Positions 30,531 to 39,554 of a stretch of DNA of 39,554 nt are shown here, in pieces. Source of the DNA: Chara braunii. Its lineage: Eukaryota > Streptophyta > Charophyceae > Charales > Characeae. Numbering within the stretch: position 1 is the first letter of the stretch; each line of letters begins with the position of its first letter. The stretch spans positions 4,138,359 through 4,177,912 of the forward strand of contig BFEA01000049.1 of assembly GCA_003427395.1 (NCBI GenBank), given 5' to 3'. The position numbers and the translations under genes were made by a program. Below the pieces are notes generated by a model that saw only the letters and a program-made list of their open reading frames with translations, searched no databases and was not told the origin of the DNA.

Positions 30531-31725
30531 GCCTACAACAGCATGTGTCTGACCGGGTTTGAAAAATAAATTAATACTCGGTAATTTACCTAGGCTACTG
30601 TTCAAACGGTATTAACAGCATCTACACAAACTGTACACATGATCTACTTCTACCTTCATTAGTTTCACTCATAGCAGCTTCGATAAGAACTGGCGATGGT
30701 AGAACACTTCAGTACCAATCTAAGCTGTCTGTTAGGTGTTAGCAGTATGTCCACCAACTAATCAAAAATAAAAATAAATCATGTGAGCAGATGTATGCAC
30801 AATGGGTATGGTTGTGATTAACAGTTAAGTCAATTGGTACCTTCATTCCCCTATATCCAACGTGCCTGTCCGCGTCATCAAGCCGCAGTGTCAAAGGTAA
30901 GCATTAACGCCCCCCCCCCTGTGCCCAGGAATTTGCTCATGACCAGTACTGCCCTTTCTTTATCCTCGCGTGCAACGAGCCTTACGTCTGACTGCTCTGG
31001 CTGATCAAGAGGCAGTTTAAGGACAGCCCCCAAGGTCCTCAGGAATTATTTAATCTCGCAGACAGCACGACTATCACAGCCAGTGGACAGTTCAGATCCC
31101 AGCCAGAAATATCTATAGACGGTCTGGTAACCATCTGCATAGGACTGGTCAGTCCGCAATCCCTCTATCATTGCAACAAAGAGCTTTAAAGGACAAAGCA
31201 GCACGGCCTGCGTATACTTCTCCCATGGGTAGGCATGGTGACCGTGACCCGTGCTTCGACCAGGGCCCTTCAGAGGCACCACCGGGAAGAATGTCATCTC
31301 TCAAGATAGAGCGCTCATGACTCCTCACTGAAGAGAGGACACTCAAGGTTGGACTCACTTCCTCACGGTAAGAAGAGATTGAGAGGGAAGATACGGTAAG
31401 GGAACAACGTACCTGGAGATAGCTGCCCCCAACCACAGATTTCTCACCAATTGGGCCAATGTGCATTTCGATGACCGGACGTAGCTTCGGTACTACCCAC
31501 AACGCAATGCAGTGCCACCTCAGCCAAAATGCCACATGAGCGTGCTCTCCTCATCACACAAACATCCGCTGTCGCCACAGCTCCCACGTTGTCACCACAG
31601 CCTTCCTGCGACTCACCCCTCTACCCGGGTGGCGCACACGTAAGCCAGCGCCAATGTATCCTCACTGCACAGAAGCATCATAAGCGCACCAAGTAATAAT
31701 GTCGCCAACGGCAGATAAGGCGAAC

Positions 31726-31746
31726 TCGAACCAGCTCCGATACCAA
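31726..31746 (-). other. Primer-binding site of the LTR retrotransposon
   Basis: On the minus strand the sequence reads TTGGTATCGGAGC three bases after a terminal CA. This resembles the plant LTR-retrotransposon primer-binding site complementary to the 3' end of initiator tRNA-Met (TGGTATCAGAGC), with one difference. It lies 1.2 kb upstream of the broken gag on the same strand, as expected for a retrotransposon leader. Confidence 0.68.
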
Positions 31747-31748
31747 AT

Positions 31749-32815
31749 TGCAAGGAATATGAGTGAGAGCAATATACAGAAAACCAAGTTGCAAAATCAC
31801 GCAGAAGTCCAGATAGTCATGTAACAAGCAGAGAGCTCAAGTGCACCAAGGTTCCATCCCAATAAAGAGCAAAACAGTGAACTCGTGAGCCAATGTCCAA
31901 GCCCTCTGACCACACCAATGCAGTATTCAATGTCGCTCCTACTGTCTGGCGCCCAGCACCGAGCCTACTCTACTTGTCCTATCTATCCTATCTACGTTCT
32001 TGCAACAGGCACACTTCGACTTCGAAGACCAATGTACATGACAACAACACCAATGCCGACCTCCCACATACACCAGGTACTTACTCTCGACTCCCATCAT
32101 CACCCTTGTCCACCCAAACCTGCGCCACCTCCTGAAGACCACCGTCGCCTCCACCTGCCCTCGCGTCCTGCAGCCCGTCTATGGCCGCTAGCGCCCCACT
32201 GCCCTGCAGCGCCCCTCACCACTCAGCGCTTGCGCGTGCCCCAACCAGCGCTAGCACAATGCAGACACTTGCGCTGAATCGCAGCAGCGTGTCAGCATTG
32301 CCTGCCTAGGCCAGAATGCCAGAGCCTGGCTGGCCTCCTCCCTATATGGGAGATGTTGCTGCTCCTGGCCTCTCCGGGCCTGGCCGTGGAAGCTTCCAGT
32401 AAGTCGGGCCCCAGTATCTGCCCCAGGCCCATCTTTACAGTTGAGGGCCTGGGCCCTTTTCAGTTGGGCAAACCCAGGATTATCCAGGCTCCGAATGTTT
32501 CCTGTGTTTTTATTGGCATGTGGGATAGATGTGACGACAATGCTGTATTCTCATTGGCCCGTGGCCAATTCGTGATGTGTTGGCCTCACACTGCATGTGT
32601 CCAGGGCGCAACCACCTGCGTCCTGGGCTTAGCTGCTCGACGCAGCTGCTGCTTCTGGAAGAGCCCAGGGTGAGGCCCAGGTTGCACTTCAACCAACTGC
32701 CATGCTGCAACTGTCTGAGACCCATATTGGACATGCTGAGATTCAGGCACGCCTTCACTTAGGGCGGGCACGAGGCTTGCTGGGGGCCACAGTCAGAACA
32801 TATGCATGTTGTCTA
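31749..32815 (-). mobile_element. LTR relic, minus-strand copy
   Basis: On the minus strand the sequence ends ...CTTGCA directly before the primer-binding site. Patches are shared with the plus-strand relic near 11 kb: a TCAGACAGTTGC block followed by GTTGGTTGAA, a GGAAGCTTCC block, a GCTAGCGCTGG-like block, CATAGACGGGCTGC, and a GGGCGCC/GACATTG block, all in the same order. The upstream limit is approximate, set where the two copies stop resembling each other. The copies are strongly diverged, so the insertions are old. Confidence 0.6.
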
Positions 32816-32926
32816 GGGGGCCCTGGGGACACATTCCTCACACCAGTCGAAAGGCCAGGGAGGATTTATTTTTTTCTGAGCTTTGCCAAAATTTATACGT
32901 TCCTCCACAGCGCCACACTCTACAAG

Positions 32927-33192
32927 AAAGTTATGGGTTCAGGTTTTAGCTCGTGGAGTCAGAGCAACAAGAAAGTTATGGGTTCAGGTTTTAGCTCGTG
33001 CAGTCAGAGCACTTTCCGTTTGATTTTTTCATATACAGTGGGTCATCAGTTCAGAAGTATTTCGCCTGGTAATCTGTCCAGAATCCAGATACATGTAGTG
33101 GAGCGAGGTCCATTATTGGGCTTGCACCTCGGAGAACATTGATGCTCTACACTTCATGAGCCGAAATCCAAACCCATAACTTTCTTTTGTGG
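32927..33192. mobile_element. Fold-back element with a duplicated left arm
   Basis: AAGAAAGTTATGGGTT...TTTAGCTCGTG occurs twice in tandem (32927, 32969; about 42 bp apart), and its reverse complement (CATGAGCC...AACCCATAACTTTCTT) lies at about 33157-33188. Confidence 0.62.
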
Positions 33193-33868
33193 GGCATTGG
33201 GATGTGCTAGAAACATACAGCTAGGCAAAGCCCACCCTCGCAGAATTGTATCAATTGCAGTCTCGCGCCTGATAAGGCTGAGTATCTGACCAGTACGGTC
33301 TGGTCAGTGGTCCATCGGACCATATAATACTAAATCGGTTCCCCTATGGGAATCCAAAAAGAATCTTCACCCTTCATAAAAATTGGGGACCTGTAGAGGG
33401 GGTCTACTTCCACTGTCTAATTTTGTAGCAGCGGCAGAGACCTCCGCGAGGCCACAGGAATAGGGCACGCCACTTTCGTGCACAAATTTTGCCCCCACTG
33501 CCCCCAGCCAAAATGAGCTAGCGGCAACTGGCAGCCGACCGGGATGGCCGACCGCCCGGTCCAACCGGGAGACTGCTGGTCAGGGGAGGGCTCCCCGGTC
33601 CATCCAGGGACCAGCACTGGTTATGGTGCAACTGAAAGGCTTTTTTTGTTTTTGTTGATCTTAGATTTCTGGCATTATATTATAGTGGACTCCTTCCTGA
33701 GCCTTTGAGAACATTTACCTACGGACAAGCTATCGGTACCTTTATTTTATTTTATTTATGGTAAGTCCTAGGTATTCACCACATTGTTGCAGTGGTGTGG
33801 TTGCAATCATCTAGCACAGCGGCGCACAGATCATTAAGAAAGTGTGAGCTGTTATTAACACATTCTCG
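33193..33868. other. No gene recognised
   Basis: Mixed sequence includes a CTGACCAG...CTGGTCAG hairpin at 33287-33308 and a GC-rich CCGACCGGGATGGCCGACCG stretch at 33535-33560 that resembles the interior of the hAT-type MITEs. Confidence 0.4.
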
Positions 33869-34018
33869 TTTGGTAAGTGTGTTCCCTTATGCCCTGCATC
33901 GTTTTATAGATTATAATATAGTTGTGCAAGTGTGCTGCTTTTTTTTGTTTTCTTGTGATTGTCGTTTTGGTAAGTGTTCCCTTACGCCCTCCATCCTTTT
34001 ATAGATTATAACTGTGCT
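33869..34018 (+). repeat. Tandem duplication abutting the composite element
   Basis: Two copies, 96 bp apart, of TTTGGTAAGTG...TTCCCTTA-GCCCT-CATC-TTTTATAGATTATAA. A 27-bp piece (33909-33935) recurs with one mismatch at 35769-35795, right of the composite element. Confidence 0.8.
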
Positions 34019-35490
34019 AAATTCTGGGCCGCCCAGCGGCCCAGCCTCCTTCTGGCAGGGGTCCCGGGCGGCCCGGCCGGTTGGGTCCCCCGGTTCGATG
34101 CCGGGCGGGCCCAGCGCATTTTTGCGGGGGGGGGGGGGGGAGGCCTGTTTCGACTTTTCTGGGCCTTGGGAGCCTCCCCGCCCCCCCGGGCAAAAATTTT
34201 CCGCCACGCGCCCGCTTCAAATTCGAAGAATCGAGCTGCTCCCGCCTCTGCCCAGTGAAGTGGTCGAAGTGATGCCGGCTGCCTGCGCCGAGGTAGTGCT
34301 CCCGCCGTCGACGCCCGTCGCTGCCCGCCTTCGCCGAGGTAGTGCTCCCGCCGTCAACGCCCGTTGCTGCCCGCCATCGCCGAGGTGCCTGTCGTCACTG
34401 CCGCCACCGCTGCCCGTCGTCACTGCCCGTTTCCCAGCTCGTCCTCGGTGCCCGTCGTCGTCCATACGGTACCGTTGCGCGAAGTGCCACGGCGCTCTCT
34501 CTCTCTCTCTCCCTCTCTCTCTCTCCCCTCCTCCTCCTCCTCCTTCGTCATCCTTTTCTTTTTCTTTTTTTTTTTCGTCGACGTATCAAGAAACAGGCAG
34601 ATCCTTCTCCTCCTCCTCCTCCTCCTCCTCCTCCTCCTCCTCCTCCTCCCTTCGTCTTCTTCTCTCCTCCTTTCTCCTCCTTCTCCTCCTCCTCCTCGTT
34701 ATTTTTCTTTATCAGTCGAAGTGCCACGTGCCACGTGTCAGGCGAAGTTCCTCCTCCTTTCTCCTCCTCCTCCTCCTCCTCCTCCTCCTCTTCCTCCTCC
34801 ATCATCTTTTTTTTTTTTTTTCCGTCAACGCACTTCAAAATCGGCAGGTCCTCCTCCTCCTTTCATCTTCTTGTCTCCTCCTCCTCCTCCTCCTCATCTC
34901 TCTCCTCCTCCCCCTTCCTTCGTCTCTTCTCCTCCTCCTCGTCCTCCCCCTCCCTTCGTCTTCCTCTCTCCTCCTCCTCCTCTTCCTCCTCCTTCGTCAT
35001 CTTTTTTTTTCTTTTTTTCCGTCAACGCAACTCAAAATCGGCAGGTCCTCCTCCTCCTCCTCCTCGTCCTCCTTTCATCTTCTTGTCTCCTCCTTTCTCC
35101 TCCTCCTCCTCCTCCTCTCTCTCCTCCTCCCCCTCCCTTCGTCTTCTTCTCTTCTCCTCCTCCTTTCTCCTCCTCCTCTCTATTTCATTGGTTTTCTTCA
35201 GCAGGCTAAGTGCCACGTGGCAGAAGCAGTGTGAATAGAACTGCCACATGTCCAGAGCTCTCTCTCTCTCTCTCTCCTCCTCCTCCTTCGTCATCTTTTT
35301 TTTTTTTTTTTTTCCGTCAACGCAACTCAAAATCGGCAGGTTCTCCTCCTCCTCCTCTCTCTCCGCCTCCCCCTCCCATCGTCTTCCTCTCCTCCTCCTC
35401 CTCCCCCTCCCTTCGTCTTCTCGCCACCTTCTCCTCCTCCTTTCTCCTCCTCCCTAAGTCTTCTTCTTCTTCTTCTTCTTCTTCCGATAT
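34019..35490 (+). mobile_element. Composite element 1: GC-rich head, VNTR, pyrimidine tail
   Basis: The head (about 34024-34260) has GGGCCGCCC, GGTCCCGGGCGGCC-GGCCGG and a box B-like GGTTCGATGCC. Next is a GCCGAGGTAGTGCTCCCGCC VNTR (about 34270-34480), then about 980 bp of CT/TCC pyrimidine tract. The tail holds a macro-unit whose landmark CCGTCAACGC-ACTCAAAATCGGCAGG occurs near 34822, 35018 and 35313 (diverged at 34575), alternating with GAAGTGCCACGTG blocks. Long plus-strand ORFs across it are Ser/Leu/Pro runs, not genes. Confidence 0.62.
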
Positions 35491-35955
35491 TTGAACTTGG
35501 TTTTTCCCTCGCTGGTTGTCCTTGCATCCTCTACTTCCACGACACTATGGCGGGCGGTGCCAGCGACATTGGAGGGGGGAGTGGCGGGTCTGGACGGAGG
35601 AGGGGCAAAACAGCAGCAGAAAAAGGAAAAGAAAAAGTTGCAAGCACCTCTGCTACAACACAACCTTTTACCCCCTGGGATGTTTTTTGGCTCGTCTGGT
35701 TTTGCCGGACGGACCCCCCCCCGTTCGTCTGGCCCGGTCCGTCTGGGCCGGACGTCGGCTTAACCCAGGATTATAATATATTTGTGCAAGTGTGCCACTC
35801 TGGCGGCAGACAGGTGCTTGGGCACTTGCCGCTTAACCACACAAACATAGCCAACCTTGCATCTTCTACTGTACTGTCTATCTATACTTTTGTTTTATGG
35901 ATGGTTTGTGATGATTCGTGGATGGAATGAGAGGTCGAATTTGGGGGGGTTTAAA
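35491..35955. other. No gene recognised
   Basis: It has a GGACGGACCCC/GGGCCGGACG-rich stretch near 35705-35756 and then the 27-bp repeat that also precedes the composite element. Confidence 0.4.
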
Positions 35956-35997
35956 ACGCACGCGCGCACACACGCACGCACGCGCACACACACACGC
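35956..35997 (+). repeat. Alternating purine-pyrimidine tract (Z-DNA-prone)
   Basis: Forty-two bases of unbroken purine-pyrimidine alternation (ACGCACGCGCGCACACAC...). Confidence 0.85.
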
Positions 35998-36516
35998 CTG
36001 ATAATCCCTTGAAAAGCCAATGATACAAACACACGTCCTTGCTAGCTCTCTGTTGAGGCGGGGATAGATGCGGTTAGGATTGAGGTCGCCCGAGTGGTCA
36101 TTTCAGTGGTTGTCCTTATGTAGTAGGGTGCCAGAGTGTTTCATGGCTGTGACCAGTTTCCCGTACTTGCCAAAATTGTCAGGGGTTTGAACTAGACAAT
36201 CTGCTAGGAATGCAGGGTTTTGGCATGACAAGAGCCAAATGCATCCCGAGCAGACTACCCGGGTTGAACCTCAGTAAATGTCTGATGAAACAGTTTGTCA
36301 AAACACCCTTCTCTTGGGGCCTGGTGTCTAGCGAAACAAGATGTGCACAAACAAATAGAAACACATACTCCACACTTCTTACGTTCACTGAAACATACAT
36401 TTTAGACTAGCTGCCAAGTTGTTAACCACCAGTCAAATGCATCCTGGGCAGACTGCCCGCTTTGAGCCTCCTGATGATTCATGATGGCCAACTTTCTCTC
36501 ATGGAGTTGTGTTGAG

Positions 36517-36517
<1 letters not shown>

Positions 36518-36577
<60 letters not shown>

Positions 36578-36578
36578 N

Positions 36579-36643
<65 letters not shown>
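36518..36643 (+). repeat. (AC)n microsatellite with one undetermined base
   Basis: About 126 bp of AC with N at 36578. It lies some 60 bp downstream of the exon C donor. Diverged repeats of CCGAGCAGACTACCCG / CTGGGCAGACTGCCCG lie at 36246 and 36445. Confidence 0.95.
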
Positions 36644-36644
<1 letters not shown>

Positions 36645-36702
36645 CTCATGTTCACTCAAATACACACAGACACTCTCCTCATGTTCACTCAAATTCGCTT
36701 AC

Positions 36703-36830
36703 GGGGCAAGAGCCGCGAAGCGTGCACTGAGCTTAAGTAGCGACACCAAGGCATATCCCTTCGTCGCATTGCTTGATCGCACATCCTTGAGCACGTTCTC
36801 CAATGTATCCACAATATCTGACTCTGTCAC
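36703..36830 (-). CDS. AP1G: AP-1 gamma-adaptin, exon C (trunk)
   Basis: The exon has 42 codons plus two bases. It starts VTESDIVDTLENVLKDV, matching the plant gamma-adaptin pattern TVTESDAVDVIE, and ends KGYALVSLLKLSARFAALA, matching AMALVALLKLSSRFPS. The acceptor is ccccttgtag|GTGACA and the donor is TTGCCCC|gtaagc. It ends two bases into a proline codon, which the first base of exon D completes. An 836-bp intron separates it from exon B. A 126-bp (AC)n tract with one undetermined base begins about 60 bp downstream of its donor, at the start of the 10.2-kb intron. Confidence 0.94.
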
Positions 36831-37666
36831 CTACAAGGGGCCAAATAAATTCACCCACCCACCTTCGTTAGAAGAATAAACAACACAGGCATCTGCCTGA
36901 CCATCATGGAGAAACACAGGTTTTCGCCTGCTGCAGCTGCGCCTTCAGGCATGGAAAATTGTAAGTACGTGAAGAAGGGAGGGGTGGCGAGAACGCAAAA
37001 GGGAAAGAAAGGCTCTGAGCACATATGTGAATATAAGCACATGATGGAAATGATATTCACATTTGGAAAGGAGAGTGAAAGTAACTAGTTTGCAACAACG
37101 AGATTCTAGTTCAACACACATTTTACATTTCACGAGTGGCAGTGTGCTTCTGGTTTTCTTTGAGTGACGGCATGATTATACCTTGTTACCTCTGATATCC
37201 TTGACAGCTGAGGTTGAGTGACTAGAGAGAAAACGACATGCCCTCTCTTCAATAGATGTCGAACTGGTTGACAACAGAGGAGATGTTTTTCCTTGAAGCT
37301 TTCTTAATTATTAGGACCTTCCACTCATTTTCGTTCTTCCCACTCAATATTGCTCGCATTGTGGTCAGTTGCTACTTATCCTCTTCCTGAGGTTCTTTTG
37401 GATTCATCCTCTTCCTTGTCCTCGCCCTAGTTCTCTTGGGCCTCCCCTGACTTTACCGCGAATATGCTCGCAATTCATGCTCCATAAACCTCCTCTGATA
37501 CCCGCTTGCTTCAGTGTCATTTTTTTCCTTACATGAGATCCATTGCAGTCTCTAGAATAGCGCACAACACCACTTGGGCCTTCAAATTATCTTATAACAC
37601 TGACCCACCTAATCTTCCGTTAAAGCCCCATGACGACAGCCTCGTTTGAAGACAACTCGCACTCAC
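36831..37666 (-). other. AP1G: Intron B-C of the gamma-adaptin gene (836 bp)
   Basis: It is bounded by gtgagt (exon B) and ttgtag (exon C). No repeat or ORF of note lies inside. Confidence 0.88.
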
Positions 37667-37762
37667 CGTCGTTGGCTCTTCCCCTTCCAGTTCCCCCGCA
37701 CCACACACAAGCATTTCACCATATTCTCCAAGCGCCCACATCGTTACATTTGCTAAGCTCTC
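37667..37762 (-). CDS. AP1G: AP-1 gamma-adaptin, exon B (trunk)
   Basis: This 96-bp exon has 32 whole codons and is phase 0 at both ends. It encodes ESLANVTMW followed by ALGEYGEMLV, then GELEGEEPTT. The family shows QESLVRV-VWCIGEYGDLLV and then a short acidic linker to the TVTESD motif, which here starts exon C. The acceptor is gaattgtttgcag|GAGAGC with a fair pyrimidine tract, and the donor is ACGACG|gtgagt, a near-consensus plant site. The intron to exon A is 258 bp. No stop or frameshift is present. The usual Cys-Ile before GEYG is Ala-Leu here, a mild divergence. Confidence 0.93.
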
Positions 37763-38020
37763 CTGCAAACAATTCAAGCACGTCAATGCAGGCCAATGCA
37801 GGTCAGTCAGACATCCATCTCCTGCAGGACAAAAACGGACAAGTCAAGAACATAAAGACAAAGCCATTCACTGGAATCAACTTGCTGCCTGCTTTTTGCT
37901 GGAGGGAAACCCACGGAGTGACGACAAAAGTAGCGAGCAAAATTGACCTGAGCAAGGAAGGGGAACGGGGACAGGAATAAAAAATCATAGGATTGCAGAG
38001 GGTCAGGGAGTGAGTAGTAC

Positions 38021-38146
38021 CTGCCCCTTGTATGCCGTTTGAAATGCACGATACAGGGATCGCACCGTGTAGCCTTGAAGTTCAGGAGCATTCATAATGA
38101 GCACCACAAGAGATCGGCAAACCTCATCTTTCACATATGGCCCGGC
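38021..38146 (-). CDS. AP1G: AP-1 gamma-adaptin, exon A (trunk)
   Basis: Gamma-adaptin is a large subunit of the AP-1 adaptor, which couples clathrin to cargo at the trans-Golgi network and endosomes. This exon translates to 42 whole codons including VKDEVCRSLVVLIMNAPEL and GYTVRSLYRAFQT, the late HEAT-repeat trunk segment of plant gamma-adaptins (family pattern VKDEVW-ALIVVISNA then GYTVRALY). The donor reads GGCAG|gtacta at 38021/38020 and the acceptor used here ends gatcag just right of 38146. Exon B continues in phase 0. The frame stays open a further 13-14 codons upstream (YLTPVLDE), so the exon may instead start at a weak AG near 38186 or 38190. No earlier exon was found to the right, so the N-terminal two-thirds of the trunk is probably outside the window. 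Identity as gamma rather than another adaptin rests on exons A-D together. Confidence 0.9.
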
Positions 38147-38488
38147 CTGATCATTCACACATTCATCAAGAACTGGAGTCAGATAGCTTGCTCACAAATC
38201 ATGAAAACGCAATGATATCATCATATGCATGAAAATGAAAACATGAGGGTGAGATCATTTTCCCTCAAAGCACCTGCAGTAATCAATGCCACCAAACTTC
38301 CAACTATTGACCGAAGTGAAAGTGTCGGATGCCAAATATCTACACGTGTATGTATACGAAGACGTGAGTTATACTGAATACTCAGTAAGTTATAGACCAC
38401 TTCAAATCTATCTTTTCAAGAAGGATAATCAACTCCACAAATATCGATTAAAACTCGAAATCTTGTGTTCATCTGAGTGGGGAACCGG
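38147..38488. other. Intron or upstream extension of exon A; otherwise nothing
   Basis: The first 40 bases may belong to exon A. The rest is AT-rich, with no adaptin-like frame seen. Confidence 0.5.
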
Positions 38489-39552
38489 GCCGCCCGGGTG
38501 ACAGGCCGTGGCCCGGGGGAGGTCCCGGGCGGCCTGGCCGGGCAGGGCACCCGGTTGGGGGCCGGGACCCCCAGCGCAGTCACCTCCCGGGGGGTTTCAG
38601 ACCCCCTTGTGGCTGCTGCTGGCCTCCTGCAGGCCTACCGGGTCCAACCGGCCCAAAAAACCTCGGCGCCGGGCCCGGTTGGCCTGCTTTGTTTTCCGAA
38701 TTTTTCGTTGGCACAGAGCCGTGGGGTCTTGGCGCCAAACTCCCTCTCCCCCCTTCAAACCTTCGATCGGTTGGGGTGGGCTGCCACTCGCCCCTCAGCA
38801 TGATCCCAGTTGCCGACCTCCTCCTGCTGCACCGTCGCCCGTCGCCTGTCGCCATCGCCATCAGGTGTGCAGCTGCTGCTGCTCCGACGAAGGCCCCGAC
38901 TGTCCTGCCGCTGCTGCTACAACGAAGGCCCCGACTGTCCTGCTGCTGCTGCTACGACGAAGGCCTCGACCACGAAGGAGCCGTTCTTCTTCTTCTTCTT
39001 CTTCTTCTTCTTCTTCTTTGTGCCCGTCGCCCATCGCCCATCGCCCGTCGCCCGTCGCCATCGCCATCGCCATCAGCTGTGAAAGGAAGGCCCCGACTGT
39101 CCTGCCGCTGCTGCTACGACAAAGGCCCCGACTGTCCTGCTGCTGCTGCTACGACGAAGGCCCTCGTGCTACAACGAAGGCACCGTTCTTCTTCTTCTTC
39201 TTCTTCTTCTTCTTCTTCTTCTTCTTCTTCTTCTAGTTCGTTGACATTCGGTAGGTGACGTGAGACACGACAGGTTACGAAAAAAAAAAAAAAAACACGA
39301 CCGTCCTCCTCCCCCTACTCCGCTCATCTTCTTCTTCTCCTTCTTTTCTCCTCGTCGTCATCTCGTGTTCCACTTCTTCCCCTCCTCCCCCTCGCGTTTT
39401 CATCTTTCCCCTCTATCTTTCTTGATCTTCTTCTTCTTCCCCTCCTCACCTCTCTTCTTCTTCTTCTTCTTCTTCTCCCCTCATTAGGTCTTCTTCTCTC
39501 CTCGTCTTCTTCTTCCCCTCCTTCCCTACTCCTCCCTGCCTTTCTCCATACC
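38489..39552 (+). mobile_element. Composite element 2: GC-rich head, VNTR, CTT tail
   Basis: The head (38489-38830) shares GGGCCGCCC, GGTCCCGGGCGGCC-GGCCGG and CCCAGCGCA with composite element 1, in the same orientation. Then come GTCGCC hexamers and GAAGGCCCCGACTGTCCTGC units in two rounds, each ending in (CTT)n (38985-39016 and 39186-39234), then a T/C-rich tail to the window end. ORFs of up to 242 codons are repeat-driven. Confidence 0.6.
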
Positions 39553-39554
39553 CT

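Larger units (their letters stand above)
26472..36702 (-). other. AP1G: Giant intron C-D of the gamma-adaptin gene (10,231 bp)
   Basis: The intron is bounded by the exon C donor and exon D acceptor, which join one codon in phase. It holds, from right to left, an (AC)n tract, a Z-DNA-prone tract, a composite pyrimidine-rich element, a fold-back element, an LTR with primer-binding site and broken gag on the sense strand, a second gag-like relic, and a diverged repeat shared with the next giant intron. Stretches 27421-27900 (CT-rich plus strand) and 30540-31720 (probable retrotransposon leader) show no other recognisable feature. Confidence 0.85.

Noticed and set aside
34014-35234. 406-codon plus-strand ORF
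   Set aside because: It is almost entirely Ser/Leu/Pro/Phe runs from CT/TCC repeats, all three plus frames are open, and it lies in an intron of the opposite-strand gene.
36402-36740. Cys-Val or His-Thr repeat ORFs
   Set aside because: Translation of the (AC)n microsatellite.
38286-38501. 71-codon plus-strand ORF with Tyr/Val-rich sequence
   Set aside because: It has some protein-like look but no homology I know, it is short, and it runs into the composite element head.
38508-39236. 242-codon plus-strand ORF
   Set aside because: It is driven by a GC-rich head and CTG/CTT repeats; overlapping frames are equally open.

Overview
The window reads as nuclear DNA of a eukaryote with very large, repeat-packed introns. 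The one host gene I can recognise is on the minus strand. It encodes the gamma subunit of the AP-1 clathrin adaptor (gamma-adaptin), and its sequence is of plant type: ALGEYGEMLV, TESDIVD and KGSLVLELQQRS all match plant gamma-adaptins better than animal ones. Plant-type adaptin, giant introns, abundant CT, AC and CTT microsatellites and gag/LTR relics together suggest a streptophyte, perhaps a charophyte alga. The lineage is inference only; no species is shown directly.

Gene layout (minus strand, transcribed from right to left): exon A 38021-38146, exon B 37667-37762, exon C 36703-36830, exon D 26367-26471, tentative exon E about 25664-25737, exon F 16280-16397. A to D join in phase through GT-AG introns of 258, 836 and 10,231 bp. 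The D-E intron is 629 bp and the E-F intron is about 9.3 kb, probably with one missed exon. Exons A-E encode the end of the HEAT-repeat trunk and F encodes clathrin-box-like hinge. The N-terminal exons should lie beyond the right edge. The C-terminal ear exons were not found and lie to the left or outside.

Right part (26.5-39.5 kb): the C-D intron holds a degraded LTR retrotransposon in the same orientation as the gene (LTR about 31.75-32.8 kb, primer-binding site at 31.74 kb, broken gag 29.2-30.5 kb), a second gag-like relic (about 28.0-28.65 kb), a fold-back element, and a composite element made of a GC-rich head, a VNTR and a pyrimidine tail (34.0-35.5 kb). A second copy of that composite lies at 38.5-39.55 kb, right of exon A.

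Middle (16.4-26.4 kb): the intron between E and F contains a hAT-type MITE with perfect 8-bp target duplications, a truncated relative, a 174-bp inverted-repeat element, several tandem arrays, and a sequencing gap (20701-20945) inside a GC-rich minisatellite.

Left part (1-16.3 kb): no gene recognised. It has four copies of a short TCCGG-rich poly(A) retroposon, tRNA-derived SINE copies, a roughly 100-bp tandem array related to two fold-back elements elsewhere, a plus-strand LTR relic of the same family as the one at 32 kb, a 1.3-kb element with 27-bp terminal inverted repeats, and CT/CG tracts. At 4828-4865 there is a 38-bp back-to-back Tn5 mosaic-end sequence, the junction adapter of Nextera mate-pair libraries, so the assembly is probably chimeric there.
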